In this document: one piece after another, positions 24,531 through 37,023 of the stretch | Position numbering within the stretch: position 1 is the first letter of the stretch | Layout of the letters: each line of letters begins with the position of its first letter | Notes under the pieces: generated by a model | Databases searched by the model: none | The model's input: only the letters and a program-made list of their open reading frames with translations | What the model was told of the DNA's origin: nothing | Translations under genes and position numbers: made by a program | DNA from: Takifugu bimaculatus | Lineage: Eukaryota; Chordata; Actinopteri; Tetraodontiformes; Tetraodontidae | DNA: 64,000 bases | Assembly: GCA_004026145.2 (NCBI GenBank) | Contig: CP034983.1 | Location: 7,426,630 to 7,490,629 of the forward strand | Direction of reading: 5' to 3'

Positions 24531-27500
24531 CTCCCATACTTTCCCGACCCACTACACACAGATAGGTAATGTTATCGTCACTACCATTTGTGATTTTTTT
24601 CTTACATTTCCACCAGTGTCCAAATGCCTCCTCCTCCGTTTGTGTTGTCATTTCAAGTGCTGCTGAAAAGGTCAAATCTGTGGGATGTTTTGCTTGTTGT
24701 GCTGATTTCCAAGTTGCACTTATTAGTCCATTTATGAAACCTATGACAAACAGACTCTAAAACATGTAACCATTCCTTCGTGCCTTTTTAGACCATCTTC
24801 TGCTTTAGACAAAATCCAACTCATGTCTTCTGTTAAGTAGGAGGTAATTGAACATTTATTTCCATATTGATCATTATATTTTCTGCAGCTTTTAAGCATT
24901 TAAATATGGATCAAGGATAAAATGTCTAAGAAAAAAACAATAACAACAAAATGAGAGGTTTGTTGCTGTCAGTGCACACAACACAGCTCCCCATACCAAC
25001 CCAACACTCTGCCAATGAGGACCATCCTCCACTCTATCTCTACACCTCCAGGGCTGGTTTATCTGTCAAGTCTTGGAGAATATGTTGTTGGGCAGACTGG
25101 GTGGTGAGTCTGTTTATTTTGCTGTGCAGTCAGCAAGGGGAAATGCATGATGACACTCACACATGAGAGGAGGAGGTGAAGTTTTATCGCCACACAGGCG
25201 TCAGCTGAGGGATTCCATTAAGCACAGCTCGTTGTTGTGTATATTTCTCCAAGCGTGTTTTAGCAAGATGCACCTTTCCATAATTCATGGCAGGAAGAAA
25301 AGCAGCTGAAACCAACTCATTCACAAAGGAAATTACGTGCCCCCGTGTCACTTAAGTGGCAGATATATACACAAACAATAAACATCAACCACTTAAAGAC
25401 CTTAATGGTGCAATCATACCTAATGTATCTGAACCCACCATATTAAGCTTTCCATGCTTGGTCATTAAAGCATATTAACAGCAAGGTGCCACGAAGGTGA
25501 TAATGTGGTGAAAATTACAAGCTTGCTTTCACAGACTAGCCACTAAGTGTGTCCTTTTATCACACAGTAAAATGTATTGTTAAAATTGATCAACCTGTGT
25601 GCATCAGAAAATGACAGCTAATTTTGTGCTTTAAGCATAATTAGAGCTATAGATGTAACCCTACTACAGCTATACTGTAGCCATTGTTGAACATGTAATA
25701 AGACTAGCTTGGTCACAATATACAAGCAGTAGAAGTGACCCTAGTATGTTAATTTCCACTCTGATTAGAGCAAATATGCCCCTTCTGTTGGTATTAATCA
25801 ATCTCTAGTTATCTGAACAAACAGTTTCAAATGTTGCTAGCTGAATATTAGCACCTGTTGAAAGCATGGACTACGTTGTAGCTCTACATGAACTCGTACA
25901 TATGTGCTGTGCTTGTTTTTTTGGGCTGTAACTCAAAGAGCAGGTTTAATCCCAGGATCATGATGTTTTCGTTCCAGAAAAGAGGTTGAGGTCTGTCTTT
26001 TAAAGGGCAGATATTTTGAGATCTCATCAACAAAAGGAAAGTGCAAGTTCCTGTAGAAAATACAAACAGCCTGACGATTCAAAGGATAACTGAACTGCAG
26101 ATGACACGCAGCGGTTCAGAGACAGTTCACACCCAATAATCAATGTGCTCTTGAAGACCTTAGATGAGCTTCACTGCACTTCACATGACACACTTGGCAT
26201 CAATAACAGCAACTTTCCTCACTTATCACAGGGTCTGCCACAACTGAAAAACAAAAACAACCCCCCCACCCCCCCCACCCCACCCCAAAAGCCACAAGGT
26301 TTTTATGTGAATGGACTTTTCATACAATCTTCCCCATCCTTCTTTAGCAATCATACGGAAATGCTATGCCTAGCGTTGTTCCAAGCTTTTATTCAAATAT
26401 GAAATAAATTGGATAGTTTTTCGCTTCATAAACAATCTGTCAGGTCAAGACTTGTGCTTATTTGTTTTCCTCTCTGGTAACACAGAGAGGAAAACAAAGG
26501 CGTTAGCCAATGAAGCCTTAAGATTGCCCGTCTTTATAAATGTAATCCTTTGTCAATAGATGAACACTGTTCCCAATGACAACAGAAACTGGAATAATAT
26601 ATATTGTCTTTCCATATTACTACTCCACAGTGTAGCAGCCACTCAGGCGATTCAGCTGACTTCCCCCTCAGCATACAACAACTCCTCTGCAGTTAAATTA
26701 TTGTGTCCTTCTTTTTATTGGCTCACCCACGTACTGTATTTCATGCTCATTGTTAGGACTATATTTCCGCGTGTTTGACCTTGAGACTTCAGAAAGCATC
26801 TTGTTTGTGAGCGTGTGTGTGCTGACAGTGCTGCTTGTCACTGACTGACTTGACTGTTGTGTTTTTACAGACTTCACAGATTTATGTGCTCAGCAGCCGG
26901 GAGACTTACGGGGGTAGGGAGGGACGGTGAGGATGGGTGAATTACCTATCATTTGATGCCGCCTCTCTTGCATAATCCCTACCAAAGGGGGGAGAAAGTG
27001 CTGAAGACGGCATAGAGCAGAACAATTGAAAACAGAGAGAGAAAGTGAAGAGGCTGCCCTCTCCGTGGGCGTATCATTGTAAAATCCCGACAACGCGAGG
27101 CTTCCCTTCTTTACCCAGTTCATGTTTTCGAGGCTTATATTTTAGTTGAATCAGCATTCTAATGAAAGACCATGGTGACCTCCCCCGACCTTTGTTTGAA
27201 TCCCTCAAGAAACACTGCATGTATTTTCTATTTTGCATATGTAACTTCTGTGCACCTGTAGAGAAACTCATGGGGAAGGAGTAAAGTTCCATTCCTCACT
27301 AAGCGGCGTGGCGGCGGAGTCGGAGGGATTTATCTGCAGCTCTGCTGGGGGGGGGCGCGTAATCAAACTAAACAACAATATATGGGGTAGAGGGTATATC
27401 GGGGATATACAATCTCTGCAGGCCTGAATGAACTGATCCAACCTCATTTTCTGATGCTCTTTGCCTTCTCTCCACTAAGAGAACTGTGGACTAAATTCCT

Positions 27501-27967
27501 TTGAATTGGTTACCGAATCATCTGGACGATGTAGTACTGACATGACCTCTCGACACAGTCTGCAAACAAAACAAGATTGGCCCACACTAAAACTATCCTC
27601 CCTGACCTACATCGTTCATATTTCTTTCACATGTACAGTATTGATCCCTGAACATATTAGTGCACAGCATTTTGTATCTGTATTGTTGTACCAAGTACCA
27701 AAACACAGTATTGCATACAAATATATTTCAATCTTTCTCAGAAAAAGGTGGGATGGTGCATCATTTTAAATCTTCACACTCACAGTTACAGGTTGTAAGA
27801 GGTGTGAATGGGCAGCACTGTCAATCAACAGTCATATTCTTGTGAAATCTAATGGAAAGACTGAATCCGCATGGCAGATGTCTCATAGAAGTCCATTTGA
27901 TAGATTCCTTCATCAACTATCATAATATAAAGCTACTTCGTGATAAAATAAATAGACATTAAAAACT
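24531..27967. other. unique sequence with a perfect hairpin, no gene recognised
   Basis: It holds a C-rich imperfect run at 26,260-26,286, the 16-bp hairpin at 26,461-26,498, and a G-rich run near 27,346-27,355. No gene or known element was recognised. Confidence 0.5.
26461..26498. repeat. perfect 16-bp inverted repeat with 6-nt loop
   Basis: TTTGTTTTCCTCTCTG (26,461-26,476) and CAGAGAGGAAAACAAA (26,483-26,498) are exact complements separated by GTAACA. It is too short for a typical animal pre-microRNA and has no transposon ends. A template-switch mutation or a remnant palindrome is plausible. Confidence 0.95.
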
Positions 27968-28235
27968 GGGCAGCTGCAGCTCAGACTGTAGGGTGTGAGC
28001 TGTGGAGGGCTCTTGGTTCAAGGACAAAACATGGAGGGTGTTCTGGTAGTAGGGGAAGGTGCCAGGACACCTTTAGGGCACCTGCCAGGTACCCTTGAGC
28101 AAGATACCGAACCCCCAAATGCTCACATATAGGGCCCTGCAATGAGCTGCTGACTCATTCTGAGGTGGACCCTGCCTTCGCACCTTCCCATGACTCCAGA
28201 TGGGCTAAAGTGGTTATGGAAAAAAGAAAAAAATT
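27968..28235 (+). mobile_element. tRNA-derived SINE (V-SINE-like)
   Basis: The head has a box-A-like CAGCTCAGACTGTAGG (from about 27,979) and a box-B-like GGTTCAAGGAC (28,015-28,025), spaced as in a tRNA-derived RNA polymerase III promoter. A central block with CCCTTGAGCAAGATACCGAA follows, which I recognise from teleost V-SINEs. The right end is A-rich (28,220-28,236). Ends are approximate and no target duplication was confirmed. A real tRNA gene is excluded, because the 3' acceptor pairing is missing and the central SINE body follows. Confidence 0.7.
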
Positions 28236-31200
28236 AGAAAATCATTCTAAAACGTATTGGTGATAAAGTAATTCTGATTTGGTTTAATTTGCTTTTTAAT
28301 CTTCAGAAATCCTGTGATGTGGAAATAATTATTTTGATTGTTTTGGGTCGGTGAACATGTTCTGAACACCAAGTTCAGGTACACGTTTTAGGTTCTGATA
28401 ACAACAAACCATCATCATCTTTGATTTTTGACCTCTTCTAATTGTCTCATTCCTCTCTAATTAACATGTCTGTTTTCTGTGTTGTGCTAGCCCAGTTCAT
28501 ATCTACACTGACCTGATCTATTTTATTCATATTCACTATTAAATGAAAATGGACTAACTTGGTATTTATTTGGTTTTAAAAAGATTTGCCATTAGATGAA
28601 ATCCAAGAGAATGATATGAAACATTCCACTTCTTTCACTGTGGAAAACCATATACCGCTGTATTTGAGTATAGTCCTGTTTCACTGAGCAGTCACAGTCT
28701 ACATTATATGTTGAGTCATGGTATATATGTTTCAACTTGCTGTTAGAGCACAGTTACTACACAGTTACTAAATTACCTTTTGTCCTTAGTTGTTAGCATT
28801 TGCGAATGTGCTGTTGTTACTATTGTAAACCAGAAGGGTCAGTATTGCACACACAAACTGTACCAGAAAGAAAAGAAACACATTGTGGCCCAGAAAATCT
28901 CCACATGTGGTCTGAATCGCAATCCCACGTGTCTTCAGAGAAAGTACAAAGTGCTCAGGAGAATTTCAGCAGTTTATGTAGAAGATGATCTGTAAAGGAA
29001 GCAACATAAATCCAAACCTTTATTCTACTGGCTCTTCTACAAATAATCTTTACAATTCATGCCTGGGGCTTATTTCAGGGTTCACCTAAACTGTGTTCCC
29101 AAGCTACAATTTTAGATGTCCACCTGTCATTCAGATTACATCAGGCCTGAATGGGGCTGGTCAATAGGTAATGTTGACCACATGTTTATTTCCCCATCCT
29201 TGCGGTCTCAGTCTGAGTCAACCCTTTCCTTCTCTTCTGAGTTCTATTTCAGATCTTATATGAACTCTAGTTGTGTATCTTTGCACAGTAGCTTGGAAGT
29301 GGAAGACATTTGCAAATCTGGCTGCATTACTGCATTAAATGTGCAATAAAGACTCTACTGGGACTTTTTCTATCTATGAATGACATGTCTGGACAAATTA
29401 GACCAGGCTACATGGATGACTGTGTTAGAAGTTTAGCTGCTAGGTTGTGAGCTCCAACTTAGGGGTATTCACCAGTCTGGGAATAGCTTTGAAAAAGAAT
29501 TAAGGTTTGAGGGAATGCTGTGATAAGGAAAGTTGACATTTCTTTAAAGGCTTTCCAATTGTTTATTTAGGCAGAATCTTGGGATTTGACTCAAGGCATT
29601 CCACAAACAAATCCTCCTTTCTGTTGTGTGAATGAATTTGGGCATGTTTTCTTTCAGAAGAATAAAAGGCAAAAGAAGGCCTTTCAGAAAGGTGACCTTA
29701 TGAAAGGGTGAGGTCATAGCATAGAGGTGGGAGAACTGGGTGTCTATGGTGCTGTAGCCGGAAAACAACAGTAAACCATAACGTCTGCCAGGAAAAAAAA
29801 AAGTTTTCTGCCTCAGATGAAGGATTCACACCTGCTTTATCACACACACATTTGGCTGCGAACTCCATCTTCTCAGTCCAAGTTTATATCAAACATTTCT
29901 TTGCTTGCCTGTAATTTCTTTCATACAATTTTCTCTTCTTTCATTCCATCTTGCCCTCATGTTGGGAAAATGAAAACAGAAAGGTGAAATCCGGTGATTG
30001 AATTGCTCCTTATTCATGCAGTCTCCCTGTTTAAATCAGGACTGGTCAAGTATACAGTGAATTCTGCATCTGGCTGCAACACAGAGTGTGGCGAGAGATG
30101 TGGGACACCCTTGGGATGCCACACAATCCTGTACTCCTTCCCCTCTCATTTTCCTGCCATTCAGACCCAAACCCACCCCATCTAAACAGACCTAAACAGG
30201 AACAGGATATCAAAAAAAGAAATATGCACAATTTTTCATTGTGCCCGCTTTTAAATATAGACTACCACCTGTTGACAGAAACCACTGAGAATGGAATTTT
30301 ATTTCTTTTGCTTATTTTTTGTTGGTGATGGGCTGGTTTGAACGCAGATCTAGGTTAAATGCTGAAATCACCATTGCATATGTTAATTACTGATATGAAG
30401 ACAGCAAACAGCTTCATAATGACCTCCCCTGAGCCTCTAGATGGTTATCCAGCAGAGTGCTAATGGGGTTACTCCCAAGCCTCAGTGGATTTCCAACCAC
30501 CATCCATGAATGCACATAAGCATTATCAGAGTAAACACTGAACATCTGCATATTCATCATCAGCAAACATGACCTAAAATAGCACAATTAAAACACTGAG
30601 ATGAAAGTTTCCAAATCCTTGAACAACTCAGTTATAATAAGACAAAAGTGAGTTCTGCTGCAATGTGAACTTATGTTTTGGGGTTTAATCACGATTCCTG
30701 TTGGTACTGATGAAGCTGAACTTTTGGGCACGACTGCCAGGACCTGCAAGCATGTCAGTGAATGTACTGCTTACACTTTAAGCAGGACTTGTCAAGTCAT
30801 TATGGTGTTTTCTACTGTTAGTGGCTAACATTCAGATTCGTAACAAACTGATCTGTAAATTCTAAAACTGACTGAACACGTGAAAAACAGTGAGAAAAAA
30901 TGCCATATTGTAGCCATTTCTGACAACCATTTGGCAAATGCATGTACTTCGGCAGTGTAGTCACCACAATGGGACATTTGGCATCTTAAATGAGTGTGAC
31001 TCAGCTTATCCTGCAGTCCCACCAGCCTTCCCACTCCTCCATTTGTCCTCTCTTCCTTGAGAAAGTGACTCTGACAGTAAGAGATAAGCATCAACCAAAC
31101 AAAACAAAAGCAAGCAGAGACAGACAGAACATTTTTTTTCTTTCCCCTTGCAGCCATGACTTGTTTGTACACTGGGGAGACTCCGGAATCTCATGTTTCA

Positions 31201-34200
31201 CTAGACCTAGTTGCGTAATCTCACCACTACACCATCAGCTGCTAGTTTCCTTGTATCCCCACATTATTAAGAACAGCATGTGAAGTACTGCTGTTGCTGC
31301 TTTGCATCTTTCACATGAAGGCATGCATGGCTATAAACAAGCAAGCAGACAGGAAAAAATCAGAGCAGCAGTGTCAGGCATGGGATCGCCTATTCCCTGG
31401 TTACTCCTCATGCTTTGTCTCAGACCTTCTCTGTCTCAGCTGCTGTAACATGACTCCCGCAGGATCTCTATCACCTTCCTCATTACAACTCTCTTGTTCT
31501 ATTGCACATAAGAGGTGCTCTGTCTCAGGTGGTCCTTGCCCACCTTGTTCTTTTGTTTAAGCCATCTCTGTTTTCCACATGAAACCTTTCAAAAGAGGAC
31601 AGAAGGCTTTTGGAAATTAGGAAACGTCAAATCTCCAGTCTTGTGTGGTTTTACTTTGGAGTCTTGCCAGCATAGTACGAGGAGTAAAATGAAACTCGGA
31701 TCATCTTCGTGCAAGAGAGGCAGGACAGTTGAGATTTGAAGGACCGGGGATAAAAAGAAAAATCAAGAAGTTCACTGAAAGACAAAAGTCTCAGTCAGCC
31801 AATCTGTGAGTGTTTTCTGTGGGAGTTGGTACAAAATCTCCATAGCAGCGAGCACTTCAGGAGCTATTGAAAATGAGATGTGCATAAAAGTTGCACTTTA
31901 AGTCAGCGATCTCAAGGCCTCTAATTGAAAACAGCAAATGAAATATTTATGAGAGCTGTGAGACAACGAAAGCCTGAAAAACTTGGAACTGCTGGAACTG
32001 GGGAGAAGCTCACTCCCATTATCAGAATCCTCTGTCAGCATTCAAATGGTCATCAACGGTCGTTAGCTGACCACAGAAGATCCAGATGTGGCTGAGTCCA
32101 TTTGTACATGTGATGCTGATTGTGTGGAATAAAGTGCTCGCAGTTAATGAATACAGTTTGCATCTCGAACTCTCATTTCTCGGCACCTGTGACTGTAGCC
32201 CTGTGCTAATTTCAGCTTGATTATCATCACAGCTAATCTATTTCCTCACTCCCCAATTAGACAACGCGGATGCTCTCAAATCAAACTATAAATAAGATGT
32301 TATTAAAGTGGGGAAGAAGTATTTACATTTTTTTGATTTACTACTGAACAAGAGTTTTGTTGGAGCATTAAAAATGAATGGTTAAGATGGATAGATGCTA
32401 ACTGTGCTAAAGATATTTCAAAATTGACTCCATCCTTTTCAGTCATGTGTTATTGATGTTATGGTTTGGTACATGGAAAAAAATACAAACACCGTAAATA
32501 TTCCATATTTTTGAGCAAATATACATACACTTTTATCAAAGGGGAGCGTTTCAATCATAAAACAGGTACCACTCTAAACTGCTGCTGTATCATAATATAA
32601 AACCATTACATTCCCCCCCATTGTATACAAAGACAATGCTCGCGGCTATCATTTCACAGCTATTGTTTGAAGCAGGAGGGGAGACGGAGAATGGCTCCTG
32701 TCAACGCCGAAGCTTTTTTTTTTTTTTTTTAAATCAAAACAGCTTCCCCACGCAGTGTAATGACAAACATCCCTCTTTGCCTCTGGTGCTTTTCATTCAC
32801 TCATCAGAGGAACAAAGGTCACAAGGGTCACAGTGCAGAATTGGATAGTGTCGACTAACTAATTTGTAAGTAGATACGGACTATGCATGCACATACATTT
32901 ATTCGATTCTCTGTATAGTCTCACCTGGTCACCTGTTGTGTGAGTCACTGTGGCTGGAGGACTAATTAAGCCAATGTGGTGCTTTCATAGCATGATGACA
33001 CTAATTGTCCTCCTACACAATGTATCATGGGCATAAAGTGATAATAAGGAGTATTAATGCCACACCCCATAGGGGGGATCACACCTGTCTATACAGAAAG
33101 CTATACTTAGGTACTCACTGTTAGTCTGTGACTATATTTGGATTTTAGTGTTTTCATATTAAATCCAATAAAACATTGTTTATTTTAAGGTGGTTTAGAA
33201 GCAGAGAAAAGAGGAGAGATGATCTGAGGGAGTGGAAAGTCGATACAATGCAACAGAGGTTATGCCCTACATGCTGGGGTTTATTTTCCATCAGGTCTGC
33301 GATGTGAGCTACCACCCCTCACCATGAAGAAAGCCTCAGACAAGGAACTCTTTTCAATGCTTTTTTTCAATGCATATTTTTGAGATAATGCCCCAAAGTT
33401 GTAAAACGCTTGTAATCCTCAACTACTCCCAGATAATGTAGGACTTGTGATTTCAAACAGGGGCCTTTGGATTCCAGAGCAGGAAAGACATGAGAGGGGG
33501 AAAAGGATGGTATTGTGGGAATCTGTAGGAACCGTGGGGTCCTCTCTGCTGCACAGAGTAAGTCATAAAGAGCTCTATAATGCAGCGTATCATTTACAAG
33601 AAAGAGGATGAAGCGTTCTATAGTAGGTGGTGAAAAATGAAAATGATTCTTCACATTGAACTCAGAGTCCTCTTGTCTCATTGCTCTCCAACAATTAAAA
33701 AGTTTTGAGAAAACTGAGATGCAAGAATGAATCCAAACAAAACACTGTAATGTCCCAGTCTTCCCACTGAAAACCCACTACATGGGAACTATTCTGAAAA
33801 GGGTGGGAACACTCTCATCTTTCCCAACCTTTCCACCTTCCATTGGTTGTCTTACTTCTTTGATTCTGCTTTCCATTAGCACTCAAAGAACAGGAGGAAT
33901 AGGACTTTTTTCTTTGCTTCCTTTTCTCATCTTGGCAATTGCTGCTCGATCATCTCAGAAAATCCCAGGGCCCTAATACATCATCACCCTGATTCCCCAG
34001 GCTGTTGTCGCAAAAGCTCTGATCTGATTCTATATCGAATGTCCTAGTACGCAAACACAGCTGAGAACAATGTACTGCACTGGACACACACTCCAGAAAG
34101 TCTGTTTCCTGTCAGAAATCCAGTCCCATAAGATTGAGCAGAAATCTTCACTCAGCTGTGTACTTACTAGCTTTAAAATTCCTGCTTTACAAATTTAAAA

Positions 34201-35599
34201 GTGTGTTTTCTTCGAAGACAAAGCCCTTCTGTCATTTGTGCGGCTGTGTGCAGTTTTGGCAAGCAGCCGCCTGATTTACAGAGCGTTAGCGGCCCACCTG
34301 CTCCACGTTTGTCAGACACAGGGAGGCAGATACGCTGCCTTTGTTTAAGATTCTAGATTTGATTAGGAGATTACTAATTCATCATGACAAATCCAGGTTA
34401 CTTGAGTGTGCCATGTTTTTGGATTTGTAAAGATTGCGATGTTTTATGCTTGTACGGATGTAATGAAGTAGCCTTGCGTAAATAACAATATCCATAACAG
34501 CTTCAGTACACTTCCTGGGATAAAATCCTGAGGAGGACAAAGATGAACATAGTGTATGTAGCAATTTGCTTTTAGAATAAATTCTTTATATCCTGGAAAT
34601 TAGGGTTGAACAATTCTTCGATTATTGTTTCTGATTATTTAGCAAGAATTTAATTTTATGTCATCTACCACAACTGCAGAAGGATCATCATTTATTTAAC
34701 ATAATTTGTATTCAGATAATGCTGGAATGTAATAATCCCAGTTTAACAGTTTCAGTTGCCTAAGCAACAAACTGACTTATCTTATATGGCAACCTTTGGT
34801 TCCCAAACCAGGTTTGAACTATATTAAGACTATAAAAAATAATTCCCCTCAATTGTGAGCTGTTGTTCCCAAACATGCCTGCAAACTGAGCCATTCCCTT
34901 CCCCACCCAGATATGTGATGTGACTCCAGTCTTGCGGAGCTCAACAGGATTGAACGGTGTGATAAGGAAGTCCAGGCCCAGACATGTGACAGATCATAAA
35001 ATTAACAGGCTACTCTTTTTTTGACGTCCAGAGCCACTGCACAAACAGAACTGCTGCTCAGAGATAGCGGCAAGGCAATCACCTAGAGAAATAGAGGGGT
35101 GGGGGTGAATGGGAGGGGAGGGCAAAGAGGATTGAAGGTGGCGGAAATGGGAGCCACATATCCTACTAAGAAGATTTACCATTTCCCCAAATCTAAGTGA
35201 AGCAAAAAAGCAGTGAAAGACATTTTACAGCAAATATGTTTTTTTTTAAAATCAATTTTATGATAGATATATGCATTTGATCCTTGCGAGAATTTTCCCT
35301 AAAATGAATACAATGATGGAGGACATTTGTTGTTGGATGGTTTACCAACCAGTGGATTAAATCCTGATATCCTGTGTAACATAACTGTCTGTGGCAGAAT
35401 TCTGATTTAATTGAATAAAATCTTTTCTGTGTACGTGAGGCACCTCAGTAGGGAAACAACTCAAGCTAATGACCTTGACTTGGGGTGTATTTGGACTGTA
35501 GAGGGAATATTTAAATGATCATCTAAATCCCACCAACATGAATTCCATGGAGGGAGCAGAGCAAGAGGATGTGGCTGTAGGCTCAGTTGTTCCCGGGGG
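28236..35599. other. unique sequence, no gene recognised
   Basis: This long AT-rich stretch has no supported gene. Noted inside it: a directly repeated ACAGTTACTA at 28,751-28,770, a T run at 32,714-32,731 and a SOX-type motif cluster at 32,619-32,667. Minus-strand frames of 115 (30,825-31,172) and 104 codons (33,367-33,681) show no familiar motif. Confidence 0.5.
32619..32667. promoter_or_regulatory. candidate element with four SOX-type sites
   Basis: CATTGT (32,619-32,624), ACAAAG (32,627-32,632), ACAATG (32,633-32,638) and ATTGTT (32,662-32,667) are all SOX/HMG-box core variants within 49 bp. The first and third are exact complements, giving a symmetric pair. The sites are visible. Binding is inferred from the known motif. 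Confidence 0.3.
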
Positions 35600-36340
35600 A
35601 AGTGCTCCTGTGGTTCTGTTTGATTCTGCAGTACCACCCTACAGGGAAAGGATGTGATTCACGTTTCAGAAGGCTCTGGATGGTTCAGGGTTGTCCTGGC
35701 AGATTCACCTCAGCACCATTAAGTGGACAGCAGGGACGAAACTCTTGCCTCTCGAGAGAGGATGTTTTTCGTCACATCTCAAGGGGGCTGGAAGTTTACG
35801 TGAGTTAGCAGTCCAAACCACATGTGTTTTATGGACCTGAAGAAAACAATATTGCATCTAACTGATGTCCTTAGAATCCTGTCCCTACATTTTCCCAGAG
35901 GATACAGTCTCATGCCTGAGCAGAGATGGTTGGCAGCTGAGGGTGACAATGGTGATCATCACCTCTCTGTCTGAGGCTCCGATTCGAGGCCCTAAGGAGA
36001 AACAGCCGAGGTCTTGATGCATTTCACCTGTTCACGTGTGAGGGTGGTCTATTGACAGATTGGTGTGTGGTTCTCAGGGATGTGGACACTGAAGCGGCCT
36101 GTTGTCTTGACAACAAGGTCTTAGTCTTTAGCTAAAGTCCACTCATTGGTTGTGGGCATTTCCAACATCAAATATGCAGGTTGATCAGAAGATTCTCCTT
36201 CAGGTTGGTTCAGTTTTAGAGATGAGGAGGAGCTCAGGCAGCCACCAGAGCCTCAGAGTAGCGCTGCTACTCTTCAAGAGGAACCATCATCCAGGGAGGA
36301 ACCCTGGAGGTTACCTCGTACCTGGACAGGTGAGTTAGAA
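35600..36340 (+). mobile_element. decayed Rex3 (RTE-clade) LINE fragment
   Basis: Alignment by eye with the better Rex3 copy at 54.9-56.4 kb gives matches in the same order. The first is CACATGTGTTTTATGGACCTG (35,820-35,840), against the block coding FVDLEKAFD. The exact GTTCACGTGTGAGGG (36,032-36,046) comes next, against 55,835-55,849. GACAGATTGGTG and CGGCCTGTTGT follow, then TTTAGAGATGAGG onward against the LSLRDRVR region. Homology is clear from about 35,750, and the left limit is uncertain. The 73- and 62-codon frames here are scraps of this element. Confidence 0.7.
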
Positions 36341-37006
36341 AGAGTTAGAAACAGGAAAAAGAAGAGCGTGACCTGGAAAAACTTTCAAAAATGGTATACA
36401 GTATGTTGAATTTTCTGTTTTCAGACAGATGAGAGAAGTTCTCCCATGTTTCATCCAACATTGGCCATATTGATGCACCCTGAGCTATCTGTAGTTGGTG
36501 CAAGTGGTGTGAGTACAAGGTCAGTGATTCATAGTTTGAGTTTCTCACTGAGAGAGAGAAAAAAAATGGATTTTTACACATTTTTTGAATCATCCCAGAC
36601 CATCTCTGCTTCTGCTGATAACCTCACACATAGCATGGTGCTAGTGACACTGTTAACCAAAGCAGGGCAGTTTTCACAGTGTTCAGAACATATTTTCTGC
36701 TCGAACGGTCCCATTGTTTTTGGAATTCTATATTTTTTTAAAATACTGACGAATCGCATAAGTTGTATAAACCCACTACTAGTGATGGAAAGTGAGATTG
36801 CCTGGGCTCTTGAAGCTGGAGAATTCGCGCTCCAGGGTATGCAACCTATATGTGTCTTTGCCCTTTATATCACTGAAATGTCCAATTTGGTCTTTTTGCT
36901 CAGTTCGAATGTTATTATTTCCATCAAACAGTGCAGTCACTTTGTTAACTTTCATCATTCTCTGTTCTAGAAAGGACAGAGATATGCAGCTTTATTCAAA
37001 TGCCCA
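36341..37006. other. unique sequence with a 174-codon chance frame
   Basis: The plus-strand frame at 36,446-36,970 is the longest outside the retroelements but matches no family I know. It has no domain pattern and overlaps minus-strand frames. I treat it as chance. Confidence 0.4.
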
Positions 37007-37023
37007 CCCCCCCCCCCCCCCCC
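37007..37023. repeat. poly-C run of 17
   Basis: A homopolymer run just after CCCA. Length may be imprecise in assembly. Confidence 0.9.

Noticed and set aside
27968..28040. tRNA gene
   Set aside because: A- and B-box-like motifs are present, but the acceptor stem does not close and a SINE body follows, so it is a SINE head.
36446..36970. 174-codon open frame on the plus strand
   Set aside because: It is the longest frame outside the LINEs, but has no domain, no signal I recognise and no splice support. It overlaps opposite-strand frames, so chance is the simplest reading.
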